Assembly: GCF_014648055.1 (NCBI RefSeq)
Contig: NZ_BMQJ01000002.1
Coordinates: 496,001-560,000 of the forward strand
DNA: 64,000 bases
Origin: Streptosporangium pseudovulgare
GTDB taxonomy: Bacteria > Actinomycetota > Actinomycetes > Streptosporangiales > Streptosporangiaceae
Direction: 5' to 3'
In this document: positions 52,314-61,182 of the stretch, piece by piece
How the letters are laid out: each line of letters starts with the position of its first letter
Position numbering within the stretch: the stretch's first letter is position 1
The notes under the pieces: generated by a model
The model's database searches: none
Seen by the model: the letters and a program-made list of their open reading frames with translations, nothing else
What the model was told of the DNA's origin: nothing
Program-made: the position numbers and the translations under genes

Positions 52314-54101
52314 TCAGAGGACCCGCAGCGCCAGCAGGCAGACGTCGTCGGTCGCGTGTTCCTCCCCGAGCTCCCGCAGGACGCAGACGAGGTTCTTCTC
52401 CGGGTCCGCATCGGCGCAGCGCCCGGCGGCGTCGAGCATCGCGTTCAGGCCGATGTCCAGGCTGCGGCTGCGGTGCTCCACGACGCCGTCGGTGTACAGC
52501 AGCAGCAGGTCGCCCCGGGCGAGCTGCGTCGTGGTCAGGGTGTAGTCCATGTCCTCGAACGCGCCGAGCATGGTGCCGTTGCTGGTCTCCAGGAAGACGG
52601 CCTTGCCGTCGCGGACGAGGACGGGCGGCAGGTGACCGGCCGAGACCCACTCCAGGACGCGGGTGGCGGGGGTGAAGTGCCCGATGACGGCGGTGCCGGT
52701 GACGGTGATGTTCTGGTTGGCGTGGAAGGCGAGCTCGTTGAGCCACCTGGCGAGCCGGTCGGCCGGGGCGCCGGTGTAGGCGAGGCCGGCCAGGCCGCTG
52801 CGCATCTGGGCCATCAGGCTGACGGCGCTCAGGCCGTGGCCCATGGCGTCGCCGATGGCCACCAGCACCCGGCCGTCGGGCAGCGGGCGCGCCTTGAACC
52901 AGTCTCCGCCGAGGCGTTCGAGCTCGCCGCTGGGTGAGTACCTCACGCCCATGCGCAGGCCGGGCAGGTCGAACACGCCGTGGTGGGTGGGCATGATCGT
53001 GTCCTGGAGGGCGAGCGCCACCCGGTGCTCCTCCTCGGCCCGGTGCCTGGCCTGGTGCGTCTGGTCGCGGGCCTCGGCCAGCGCCCGTTCCCGGCGGCGG
53101 TTCGCGGTGACGTCCTGGGCCATGGCGCGGACGGCGAACGGGAAGCCGGATCCGTCGAGCACCGGCTCGGCGGCCAGGCGCACGTGCCGGATGCCGTGCC
53201 GCTGCTGGACGCGGAACTCGTGCTCGACCGACTCCCGGTGCTCCAGCAGGGTGCGCACCACCTCCTCCACGGCGCCCAGGTCCTCCTCCACGACCGTTTC
53301 GGGGAGCTGCTCGAACGGCAGGGGCCCCTCCGCCGCGTCCCGGCCGAACATCTCGTACATCGGGAGGGTCCAGATGGTCCGGCCGCTGGCCAGGTTCCAC
53401 TCGGCCCAGCCCAGACCGGCGATCCGCTGGGCGCGTTCCCAGCCGGTGATGAGGCGCTCCTCCTCGTCCAGTTCCTGCCAGGTGAGCAGGATCCCGTCCA
53501 CGACCCGGCTCGCCCGGACGCTGATCGAGCGCGGCCACAGCCGGTCGTTCCTGGCCTCGATGTACTCGAACGGTCCCCGCTGGAACGATTCCCCCGTCTC
53601 GAAGACCCGGATGCACTCCTCCAGCAGCCCGGCGCGCATCACCCCCGGGGCGAACTCCAGGAGCCGGCGCCCCCGGAAGACCTCTAGGGGGCGGCCGGTG
53701 ACGTCCTCACCGCCCTCCGTGGTCGCGACGACGATGAAGTCCACCAGCCGGCCCGTCTCGTCGGTGACCGGGCTCAGGTACATGGCGCACAGCGACATCG
53801 CCTCCATGACGGGGGCCGCCCACTCCGGCGCGGTCACCCGCGGCGTCTCCGGCGGCTCCCCGGCCCGTTCGTCCACGGACCGGGCGACCTCCAGCAGGTC
53901 CACCCCGCTCTCGTGCGACAGCCGGGCCAGGTGGGCCGCGGCCTCCTCCGGCCGCACGTTCATCCGTACGGCGAGGCGGCACGTCACCTGGTCGAGGATC
54001 GCCGCCCGGCGCATGCGCCTCCTGATCAGCTCGATCCTCTCGCGCACCAGCGCCTGGGCGGCGGCCCGGCGTTCGCCGTCCCCCTGGTCGGGAATCGCCA
54101 T
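52314..54101 (-). CDS. ANTAR-PAS-PP2C (SpoIIE-type) serine phosphatase
   Basis: A 595-aa cytoplasmic signalling protein. ATG 54099-54101 has an excellent ribosome binding site (GGGAGGTGG); the longer frame from 54146 is rejected. Residues about 10-75 resemble an ANTAR RNA-binding domain (MRRAAILDQVTCRLAVRMNVRPEEAAAHLARLS...LLEVARSV). Two PAS-like domains follow (VMEAMSLCAMYLSPV..., and AQRIAGLGWAEWNLASGRTIWTLPMYEMFG), a coiled coil (RERALAEARDQTHQARHRAEEEHRVA), and the PP2C phosphatase with metal ligands in GGDWFKA, IGDAMGHG, and HATDDVCLLALRV. It probably controls an anti-sigma-factor antagonist in response to a PAS-sensed signal. ANTAR linked to a phosphatase is less common than ANTAR in response regulators. 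Confidence 0.9.
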   Translation of the reverse strand: MAIPDQGDGERRAAAQALVRERIELIRRRMRRAAILDQVTCRLAVRMNVRPEEAAAHLARLSHESGVDLLEVARSVDERAGEPPETPRVTAPEWAAPVMEAMSLCAMYLSPVTDETGRLVDFIVVATTEGGEDVTGRPLEVFRGRRLLEFAPGVMRAGLLEECIRVFETGESFQRGPFEYIEARNDRLWPRSISVRASRVVDGILLTWQELDEEERLITGWERAQRIAGLGWAEWNLASGRTIWTLPMYEMFGRDAAEGPLPFEQLPETVVEEDLGAVEEVVRTLLEHRESVEHEFRVQQRHGIRHVRLAAEPVLDGSGFPFAVRAMAQDVTANRRRERALAEARDQTHQARHRAEEEHRVALALQDTIMPTHHGVFDLPGLRMGVRYSPSGELERLGGDWFKARPLPDGRVLVAIGDAMGHGLSAVSLMAQMRSGLAGLAYTGAPADRLARWLNELAFHANQNITVTGTAVIGHFTPATRVLEWVSAGHLPPVLVRDGKAVFLETSNGTMLGAFEDMDYTLTTTQLARGDLLLLYTDGVVEHRSRSLDIGLNAMLDAAGRCADADPEKNLVCVLRELGEEHATDDVCLLALRVL

Positions 54102-54447
54102 TCCACCTCCCGGGTCCGATTCCCAGCCTGTCGCCAGGATGGCCATGAAGAGGGTGGACGAACTTACAGATAGCCCCCCAATAACTCCTCAGCGTCAAAT
54201 GATGTTTTTTACTGACAAAAGAACTCCGATGTGCCCGGCCGCGCTCACCCGCGGGTCCCGTGCCTCCGTCGCGCCGGACGCGCAGGTCCCGGGCGGTTCG
54301 CACGGCCGCTCCCCCCGCTCCGGAGCAGCCGTGTGCGAATCTTGACACGCTCCCGCAACAAGCCCGTTATGTCCAAGGGTTGACCTTGAACGGCGATATG
54401 CGGGACCCTCCGTGAGGGTCCCGCACCCGTCTCCCCCGGAGCGACCG
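54102..54447. other. Divergent intergenic region, PP2C and LAL genes
   Basis: About 345 bases. On the minus strand a TTGACG (complement of 54193-54198) with a weak -10 18 bases on may serve the PP2C gene. On the plus strand TTGACA (54342-54347) followed by TTATGT (54367-54372, 19-base spacer) may serve the LAL gene. A dyad hairpin at 54399-54425 lies in the LAL leader. The stretch 54160-54220 is AT-rich. No gene is seen. Confidence 0.45.
54399..54425 (+). promoter_or_regulatory. Leader hairpin before the LAL regulator gene
   Basis: Perfect 12-bp stem (54399-54410 with 54414-54425) and 3-base loop, 22 bases upstream of the LAL ATG and 13 before its GGAG. It is too close to the start to be a plain upstream terminator, and could attenuate transcription or affect ribosome access. 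Confidence 0.55.
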
Positions 54448-57249
54448 ATGAACAACCCATCCTCTCCCGTACTCGTTGGACGCACCTCTGAGCTGCGGAT
54501 TCTGATCGAGGCGATGGCCCGCCCGCCGGCCGTGGTGCTGGTGGAGGGAGAGGCGGGCATCGGGAAGACCCGGCTGGTCCACGCCGCGCTGGACCGTCTC
54601 GTGTCCGGCGACCGGCCCGTCCTTCTCGGCTACTGCCACCAGATCCGCGAGCCCTTCCCGTACGGCCCCGTGGTGGAGGCGCTCCGCGAGGTCGCGGGCC
54701 GGTTGCCGGCGGCCGAGGCCCTCAACCCGGTCACCGGCGCGCTCCGCGACTACCTGCCTGAACTGTCGCACGTGCTCCCGCCGTCGCCGCCGCGCCTGAA
54801 CGATCCGCGGGCCGAGCGGCACCGGCTGTTCCGCGCGATGCGCGCCCTGCTGGCGGCCGTCGGACCGGCCCTGCTCGTGATCGAGGACCTGCACTGGGCC
54901 GACGACGGGACGCGGGAGCTGCTGCGTTTCCTCGCCGACCAGCCACCCGAGGGGCTGACGGTGGTGGCGACCTACCGGCGGGAGGACCTGAGCACGCCGG
55001 GGCTGCCGCTCGGCCGTACCTACCGGCGTCCGCCCGGCACGACGAGCCTGGTGATACCGCTGCGGCCACTGGACGCCCCGGAGGTGAACAGCCTGGCCTG
55101 CGCGCTGCTGAACCGTCCCGACCTGCCGCCCGCGTTCGTCGCGCGACTGCACGAGCGCACGGCGGGCATACCGTTCGTGGTGGAGGAGGTCGTCCGTTCC
55201 CTGCCCGACGCCGAGGGGCCCGACGCGCTGGACCGCGCCGGGGTGCCACTGCTGCTGCGGGAGGCGATGGCCGAGCGGATGGCCGCCCTGTCCCCGGCGG
55301 CGGTGAGCGCCGTACAGGCGGCGGCGGTGCTGCGGCTCCCGGTGGGCGAGCAGCTGATCACCACGGTCGGCGGGGACTCCGCAGGACTGGGCCAGGCCCT
55401 GCGCGCCGGCGTGCTCCACGAGCATCCCGGCGGCCGTTACGGCTTCCGCCACGCCCTCGCCCAGCAGGCCGTGTACGACGCGATCCCGGGCCCGGACCGG
55501 CGTCTGGCGCACGAGCGCGCGATGGCCGCGCTCGCGGAGGTGACCCCTCCGCCGCTGGTCCAGCTGGCCTTCCACTCCCGGCAGGCGGGGGACATCGGCG
55601 CCTGGCTGCGCCACGGCAGGGCGGCCGCCGACCAGGCCGCCGCGCTCGGCGACACCGCCCTGGCGATCGAGGTGCTCGACGGCATGCTCGCCGATCCCGA
55701 CCTGCCCGAACCCGACCGCGGTCCTCTGTCGCTGGCGCTGAGCCGCCTGGATACGACCGGGCTGTCACACCAGCGGGTGGAGCGGCTGATGCGCCGCCTG
55801 CTGCGGGACGACTTCCTCTCCCGCGAGGTGCGCGGCGAGGCGCGACTCAACCTCGGCATGGTGCTGTGCAACCAGGGGGGCGACAGCTCCACCGGACGCC
55901 CCGAGATCCTGGCCGCCGTCGCCGAACTGCACGACCGGCCGGCGCTGGCCGCCCGTGGCTTGGCCGGCCTCGCGATGCCGGAATGGGGGACCGAGTCGCT
56001 GGCGACGCACGCGGAGTGGATGGCCCGCGCCGAGGAGCTCATCGCGACCGCCGACGACCCTGGGCTGGCGGCCGCCGTCCTGGTCAACCGGGTCGCGTTC
56101 CAGATGTCGATCGGCTCCCCGGACGCGTTCACCGTCGCCGCCACGCTGCCCGTCGCCGACCCGTCCACGGCGGTCCGGCGGGAGGTCGCCCGCGGCTACT
56201 GCAACCTTCACGACTCGGCGACCACGCTGGGCCACTACGCCGCGGCGGAGGCGTTCGGCAGACGGGGGCAGCAGCTGGCCGCGGAGAGCGGGGTGTTGTA
56301 CCCCGCCCACACCGTCCAGGTCTCGACGACCCGCAGGCGGTGGCTGACCGGCCAGTGGGAGGGACTCCGCGACCAGGCGATCGCCCTGGTGGAGCTGTCC
56401 ACGGAGGCGCCGGACGCCTGGCTGGTCCTGGGATCGCTCGCCCTGGCCACCGGCGATTGGGAGGAGGCCCGCAGGTACCTGTACAACGCCGGTATGGACG
56501 CGCCGGACGCGAGATATGTACCGGTCGCCGTGGCCGCCGCGGGCGGCCTGATCGAGCTGCACCTCGCCCGCGGCGCGCTGGAGCACGCGGTCACGGAGGC
56601 CGTGCAGGCGGTCGCCCGGCTGCGCCGCAAGGGGGTATGGGTCTGGGGCGCCTACCTGGTCCCCTCCGCCGTCACCGCGCTCGCCCGGGCCGGGCGCGTC
56701 CAGGAGGGGGCCGAACTGGTGGCCGAGTTCGCCGACGGGATCGCCGGCCGTCTCGCCCCCGCCGCGCACGCCGCCCTCGACCACGCCCGGGGCGCGCTGG
56801 CCGCCGACCGGCGGCCGGCCGAGGCCGCGGACTTCTTCGCCCGCGCCCGGGAGGCGTACGAGGCCCTGCCCCAGCCCTACACGGCGGCGCGGGTGGGCGA
56901 GAGCGAGGCGCGCGCCAGGCTCGCCCTCGGCGACCGCTCCGCCGCCCCGGTCCTCGCCGAGCTGGCGGAGCGATTCGGCGCGCTCGGCGCCACCCACGAC
57001 GCCGCGCGCTGCCGGCGCGCGCTGCGCGACCTCGGCGTGGAGTCCCCGCTGCCACGGGGCCGCAAGGGCGGCGCCGGACCGTTGTCGCCGCGGGAGAAGG
57101 AGGTGGCCCGGCTCGTCGCGCTCGGCCGGACCAACCGGGAGATCGCCGACGTCCTGTTCCTGTCGACGCGCACGGTCGAGACCCATGTCGCCACCGTGCT
57201 GCGCAAGCTCGGCCTGCGGTCGCGCACCGAGGTCGCCCCGCCTGTCTGA
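54448..57249 (+). CDS. LAL-type LuxR transcriptional regulator
   Basis: A 933-aa large ATP-binding LuxR regulator. ATG 54448-54450 with GGAG at 54438. The N-terminal P-loop is [12 protein letters not shown] (near residue 36), Walker B is [13 protein letters not shown] (near 145). A long helical, TPR-like central region follows (for example [29 protein letters not shown]). The C terminus is a GerE/LuxR helix-turn-helix: [51 protein letters not shown] proteins often activate secondary-metabolite or catabolic operons; the target here is unknown, since it stands between the PP2C and protease genes facing away from the first. Its 3' end is tandemly duplicated. Confidence 0.93.
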   Translation: MNNPSSPVLVGRTSELRILIEAMARPPAVVLVEGEAGIGKTRLVHAALDRLVSGDRPVLLGYCHQIREPFPYGPVVEALREVAGRLPAAEALNPVTGALRDYLPELSHVLPPSPPRLNDPRAERHRLFRAMRALLAAVGPALLVIEDLHWADDGTRELLRFLADQPPEGLTVVATYRREDLSTPGLPLGRTYRRPPGTTSLVIPLRPLDAPEVNSLACALLNRPDLPPAFVARLHERTAGIPFVVEEVVRSLPDAEGPDALDRAGVPLLLREAMAERMAALSPAAVSAVQAAAVLRLPVGEQLITTVGGDSAGLGQALRAGVLHEHPGGRYGFRHALAQQAVYDAIPGPDRRLAHERAMAALAEVTPPPLVQLAFHSRQAGDIGAWLRHGRAAADQAAALGDTALAIEVLDGMLADPDLPEPDRGPLSLALSRLDTTGLSHQRVERLMRRLLRDDFLSREVRGEARLNLGMVLCNQGGDSSTGRPEILAAVAELHDRPALAARGLAGLAMPEWGTESLATHAEWMARAEELIATADDPGLAAAVLVNRVAFQMSIGSPDAFTVAATLPVADPSTAVRREVARGYCNLHDSATTLGHYAAAEAFGRRGQQLAAESGVLYPAHTVQVSTTRRRWLTGQWEGLRDQAIALVELSTEAPDAWLVLGSLALATGDWEEARRYLYNAGMDAPDARYVPVAVAAAGGLIELHLARGALEHAVTEAVQAVARLRRKGVWVWGAYLVPSAVTALARAGRVQEGAELVAEFADGIAGRLAPAAHAALDHARGALAADRRPAEAADFFARAREAYEALPQPYTAARVGESEARARLALGDRSAAPVLAELAERFGALGATHDAARCRRALRDLGVESPLPRGRKGGAGPLSPREKEVARLVALGRTNREIADVLFLSTRTVETHVATVLRKLGLRSRTEVAPPV

Positions 57250-57334
57250 ACACACGCCCGGTCCGCGCGCCGGGGTCGCCCCGCCCGTCTGAACGTACGC
57301 GCCCGGCCCGCGCACCGGGGTCGTCCCGCCCGGC
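57222..57334. repeat. Tandem duplication of the LAL gene 3' end
   Basis: A unit of 43-45 bp containing the last codons and the TGA occurs at 57222-57264 and 57265-57309, with a truncated third copy 57310-57334. Copies differ at a few bases. Confidence 0.8.
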
Positions 57335-57383
57335 ACCGGAGACGGCACCGGCCCGGAGACGACGCGGCCCCGGAGACGACGGG

Positions 57384-57415
57384 GCCCCCGGGGCCGATCG
57401 CTCGGTCCCGGGGGC
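57384..57415. terminator. Terminator between LAL gene and convergent protease gene
   Basis: A 14-bp stem (57384-57397 with 57402-57415; one G-T type mismatch) with the loop TCGC, followed by GTCTT on the plus strand. It lies just beyond the minus-strand protease stop (57440) and downstream of the LAL gene. Confidence 0.7.
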
Positions 57416-57439
57416 GTCTTCCGTTCGTGGGCCGGACAC

Positions 57440-60400
57440 TCAGACGGTGATGCTCCACCAGTCGAGTTTGCCGGTGTCTCCCGGATACAGGTCGTCGACC
57501 TCCAGGACCCACTGTCCGGCCGCCCGCTGAGCGACCGGGACCGTGTAGGTCCGCGTGCCGTACGGGGTGCAGACGTAGCCGCCGCTGGCCTGGAGCGGAT
57601 ACCACAGCCCGTTCGGGCCGCGGAGCCACAGTTGGAGGTCCTCGGCGCAGGGGTGGTTCATCGTGACGGTCACCTTGACGGGCGACGCCGCCGAGCCGGT
57701 CGCGGTGGAGGTGATCGGGCTCAGGACGGTGCCGTAGTCGTAGACGGTGTAGTCGGTGTCGTTGCGGAACGTGCGGCCACCCGAGGCGCCCTGCACGGTC
57801 AGCGTGTACGTCGAGGTGCGGGTGGCGGCCTCACCGGTGCCGGTCACCGTCACCTGGTAGGTGCCGGAGGGCGTCGCGGCCGTGGTGGCGATGGTGAGGG
57901 TGGACGAGCCGCCCGAGGTCACCGACGCCGGGTTGAAGCCGGCCGTGGCGCCGGTGGGCAGACCCGACGCGGACAGGCTGACCGTCTGCGCGGTGCCCGC
58001 CGTGGTGGCGGTGGAGACCGTGGCGGTGGCCGCCTGGCCCGCCTGGACCGTCCCCGAGGACGGGTTCATGGAGATCGAGAAGTCACGGCTCGTGGTGGTG
58101 CCCGTCGCGAGCTTCCAGATCGCGTACGCCGAGGCGTCGGCGGCCCGGTCCAGGACGGTGTCGTTGATGTTGCTCGTGGTGTCGCACGACTGGTGGTAGC
58201 AGGGGTCGTACGCCCGGCCCGCCGTGCCGCCCCACTTGGCGGCCTGGGCCGAGGTCTTGGTGGCGCTGGCGCCGGCCGCCACGCCGGAGGTGGCGATCCC
58301 CGCGTTGCGGAACGGCGCGTCGTCGGACCGGTTGGCGCCCTCGGTGTTCTCCTCGGGCTGGAGGTTCAGGCCGTCGTAGAAGGCCTTGAGGTGCTGGGCC
58401 GCCTCGGTGTTGATGTTGTTGATGAAGTAGCCGCCGTTGGTCGAGGCCACCATGTCGTAGTTGTGGTAGACCTTGATCTTGCTGCGCTCGGTGGAGCTGA
58501 GCGAGTTGACGTAGAACTGGGCGCCGTTGAGGCCCTGCTCCTCGTCGGTCCACCAGCCGAACCGCACGTGCTTGGCCATCGTCGGGTTCTTCGCCGCCAG
58601 TGTCAGCGCGACCTCCAGCAGCGCCGACGAGCCCGAGCCGTTGTCGTTGATGCCCGGACCGGCCGAGACGCTGTCCAGGTGCGCTCCGGCCATGACGACC
58701 TGGCCCGCGTCACCGCCGGGCCAGTCGGCGATCAGGTTCGGCCCGGCCCCGGAGGTGCAGACGGAGGTGCAGGACTGCCGCACCACGGTGTAGCCGGCGG
58801 CGGTGAGCTTCTGCTCGATGTAGGACACCGACGCGGTGTAGCCGGCGCCCGTGGACCTGCGGGTACCGCCGTTGGCGGTGGCGATGCTCTGGAGCTGCTG
58901 CAGGTGGGTCTTGACGTTGGCGAGGCTGATGTCCGGCGGGTCGGTCGGGGCGGGCCCCCCGTTGCCGACCGTCAGGGTGTAGGACGCCGTGTGCGTGCCC
59001 GACGTGGCGGAACCGGTGACCGTGACGGTGTACGTCCCGGCCGGCGTCGACCCGGCGGTGCCGATGGTCATGGTGGAGGTGCCGCCCGAGGTCACCGACG
59101 CCGGGCTGAAGCTCGCGGTGGCGCCCGCCGGCAGGCCGGAGGCGGTGAGGGTGACCGTCTGCGCGCTGCCCGAGACGGTCTGCGTGCCGACGGTCGAGGT
59201 GACCTGCTGACCGGGCTGCGCCGTGCCCGCGGCGGGGCTCAGCGTCAGGGAGAAGTCGTTGCCCGTCGCGGCGCAGGTCGGCTCACCGGTCTGCACCGGC
59301 ACGCTGACCGCGTTCCAGGCCGCCTTGGTGGCGGCGCACTCGGGGCTGCCATCGCCGTACAGCTCGACCGCCGCCGACAGCGACGCCAGCCTGGCGTTGG
59401 TGTACTTCCAGGTCGAGGTCTTGCGCATCAGCGCGCCCATGAAGATCTTTCCGGCCTTCTGGAGGCCGATGCCGGTGACCGAGGAGGGCCCGCCGGAGCA
59501 GATCGGGCTGTTCGGCTTGCCGCCGCCCGGCGCGGAACCCTCGGCCAGCAGGTAGAACCAGTGGTTGAACGGGCCGGCCGCCGCGTGCACCTCGGTGCTC
59601 GGGATCGAGGAGGACCAGCAGTTGGGGTCGCCCACCTTGGACGGGTCGTACATGTACCGGATCGGGCCCTCGCCGACGAGGTTCACCTTCTCGCCGACCT
59701 CGTAGTCCGGCGGGTCGTTCGGGTTGTTGGCGTAGGCCTCGGTGAGCGCGCCGAAGACGTCGCCGACGGCCTCGTTGATGCCGCCGTTCTCGTTGCCGGA
59801 GCCGGTGCCGCCGGGGGTGTTCTGGAAGACGGCGTGGCCGAACTCGTGGGCCACCACGTCGATCGACGTGGCCTGGCGCTGGTTGTCCTGCGTGTGGCCG
59901 AAGTTGGTGGTGCTGCCGTCCCAGTAGGCGTTGACGTCACTGAGCCCGACCTTGGTCGGGAAGCCGCCGCCACTGCCGTTGATGCCGTTGCGACCGAGCC
60001 AGTCGCGCAGCATGTCCCATTCCTTCTGCACCGAGTAGAGCGCGTCCACACACGCGGTCTCCAGGTTCGTCCCGGAGCCGTTGCCCCAGGCGTCGTCGGT
60101 GCCGGTGTAGGCCGAGCCGTTCTGCCCGCCGCAGCGGATGCCGCTGCGGGTCGGGTCGGTCATCGAGTACGAGCTGCCGGAGCCGCTCGTGGAGATGGTG
60201 ACCTGGCCGTAGTAGTAGCCGTTCCCGGTGCCCGCCCGCACCTCGTCGTAGGCGTCGGCGATCTCGCCGGTGCGCGCGTCGACGAACACGTGCTGCTTGC
60301 TCGGCTTGCCGCCGGCGATTCCGGAGACCAGGGCCTCCCAGGCGAGGCGCGGCTTGGCGCCCCAGGCCAGGACCACCAGGCGCGGGTCGGCGCTGTCGTC

Positions 60401-60853
60401 GACCCGGGTCAGCCGGCTCTTCGCCTTGGCGCGGGCGTCCTCGGCGGTCACCTTCGGCGAGGTCGTCACCTTCGGGGTGACGCCGGAGGCCGCCGCGGTG
60501 TCGCGCACCTTCCCCGCGGAGTCGGTGATCACGACCGCGTCGCCGCCCACCACGGGCAGCCCTTTGTAGGTGCGCTCGTAGACGACGGAGTACATGCCTT
60601 CGGAGCCCGGCATCACGGCGGTGCGCCGGTAGGCCTCGTCGGGCCCCTTGCGCAGCTCGTCCAGACCGCTCGCGACGGCCTGGTCGGCGGCGGCCACGGC
60701 GAGCTGGGGCGGGTCGGCGAAGGAGCGGACATGGAGGGAGCGGGCATTGTCGGCCGGCTTCGGGGAGGGTTTGGCGGCCGCCGGTGAGGAGGGTGCCACC
60801 GCGGCCACCACGGCCAGGCCGAGGGTGGCCGCGAGTACGGCTCTGCGTCTCAC
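57440..60853 (-). CDS. Secreted double metalloprotease M4-M28 with P-domain
   Basis: A 1137-aa exported protein. GTG 60851-60853 has AAAGGA 6 bases upstream. Signal peptide (about 1-27, ends AAA), FTP/PepSY propeptide (about 60-200), M4 thermolysin-type domain with HEFGH (about 334) and the third zinc ligand in GGINEAVGD, an Ig-like domain (TLTASGLPAGATASFSPASVTSGG), then an M28 aminopeptidase domain with all zinc/catalytic residues visible: AHLDSV, GINDNGSGSS, DEEQGLNG, HNYDM and CYHQSCD. A second Ig-like domain and a C-terminal proprotein-convertase P-domain (VTMNHPCAEDLQLWLRGPNG...WSITV) complete it. The enzyme joins an endopeptidase and an aminopeptidase, an efficient proteolytic unit. 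Both catalytic sites appear intact. Confidence 0.93.
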   Translation of the reverse strand: MRRRAVLAATLGLAVVAAVAPSSPAAAKPSPKPADNARSLHVRSFADPPQLAVAAADQAVASGLDELRKGPDEAYRRTAVMPGSEGMYSVVYERTYKGLPVVGGDAVVITDSAGKVRDTAAASGVTPKVTTSPKVTAEDARAKAKSRLTRVDDSADPRLVVLAWGAKPRLAWEALVSGIAGGKPSKQHVFVDARTGEIADAYDEVRAGTGNGYYYGQVTISTSGSGSSYSMTDPTRSGIRCGGQNGSAYTGTDDAWGNGSGTNLETACVDALYSVQKEWDMLRDWLGRNGINGSGGGFPTKVGLSDVNAYWDGSTTNFGHTQDNQRQATSIDVVAHEFGHAVFQNTPGGTGSGNENGGINEAVGDVFGALTEAYANNPNDPPDYEVGEKVNLVGEGPIRYMYDPSKVGDPNCWSSSIPSTEVHAAAGPFNHWFYLLAEGSAPGGGKPNSPICSGGPSSVTGIGLQKAGKIFMGALMRKTSTWKYTNARLASLSAAVELYGDGSPECAATKAAWNAVSVPVQTGEPTCAATGNDFSLTLSPAAGTAQPGQQVTSTVGTQTVSGSAQTVTLTASGLPAGATASFSPASVTSGGTSTMTIGTAGSTPAGTYTVTVTGSATSGTHTASYTLTVGNGGPAPTDPPDISLANVKTHLQQLQSIATANGGTRRSTGAGYTASVSYIEQKLTAAGYTVVRQSCTSVCTSGAGPNLIADWPGGDAGQVVMAGAHLDSVSAGPGINDNGSGSSALLEVALTLAAKNPTMAKHVRFGWWTDEEQGLNGAQFYVNSLSSTERSKIKVYHNYDMVASTNGGYFINNINTEAAQHLKAFYDGLNLQPEENTEGANRSDDAPFRNAGIATSGVAAGASATKTSAQAAKWGGTAGRAYDPCYHQSCDTTSNINDTVLDRAADASAYAIWKLATGTTTSRDFSISMNPSSGTVQAGQAATATVSTATTAGTAQTVSLSASGLPTGATAGFNPASVTSGGSSTLTIATTAATPSGTYQVTVTGTGEAATRTSTYTLTVQGASGGRTFRNDTDYTVYDYGTVLSPITSTATGSAASPVKVTVTMNHPCAEDLQLWLRGPNGLWYPLQASGGYVCTPYGTRTYTVPVAQRAAGQWVLEVDDLYPGDTGKLDWWSITV

Positions 60854-61182
60854 GCGTGTTCCTTTCGAACGGTCTCCCGCACCGCGTCCGCCCGCGCGCG
60901 GGCAGGGGGGAGGGCGGCGGCTCCGCAGACCGGGATCACCCGGCGGCGGGCACGGCGGGAGACGAGGGGGGTGAGGAGGCGAGGGGGCGGCGGGGTGCGG
61001 TGCCCCCGTTTCGTGACGTTAGATCCGCGCTCAGGCGCCGAACATCCGTAGCGACATCCGTATGCCTACCGAAAAAGCGGCCGGGGAACGGCGGCGGGTG
61101 GAGGGCGGGAACCATCGGGCCGGGGAGAATCCGTACCGGCCGGCCGGTGCGGTCCCGGCGGCGGAAGCCGTACGCTCTCGTC
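60854..61182. other. Intergenic region, divergent protease and transferase genes
   Basis: About 330 bases containing the protease ribosome binding site (complement of 60860-60866) and a G/A-rich plus-strand stretch (60950-61000). A TACGCT element (61171-61176) ends 6 bases before the ATG of the transferase gene and, with no good ribosome binding site there, hints at a leaderless transcript; no clear -35 is seen. No additional gene recognised. Confidence 0.4.

Noticed and set aside
57632..60787. 1051-codon frame opposite the M4-M28 protease
   Set aside because: Gly/Arg/Val-rich with no recognisable domain; the opposite strand encodes clear catalytic motifs.
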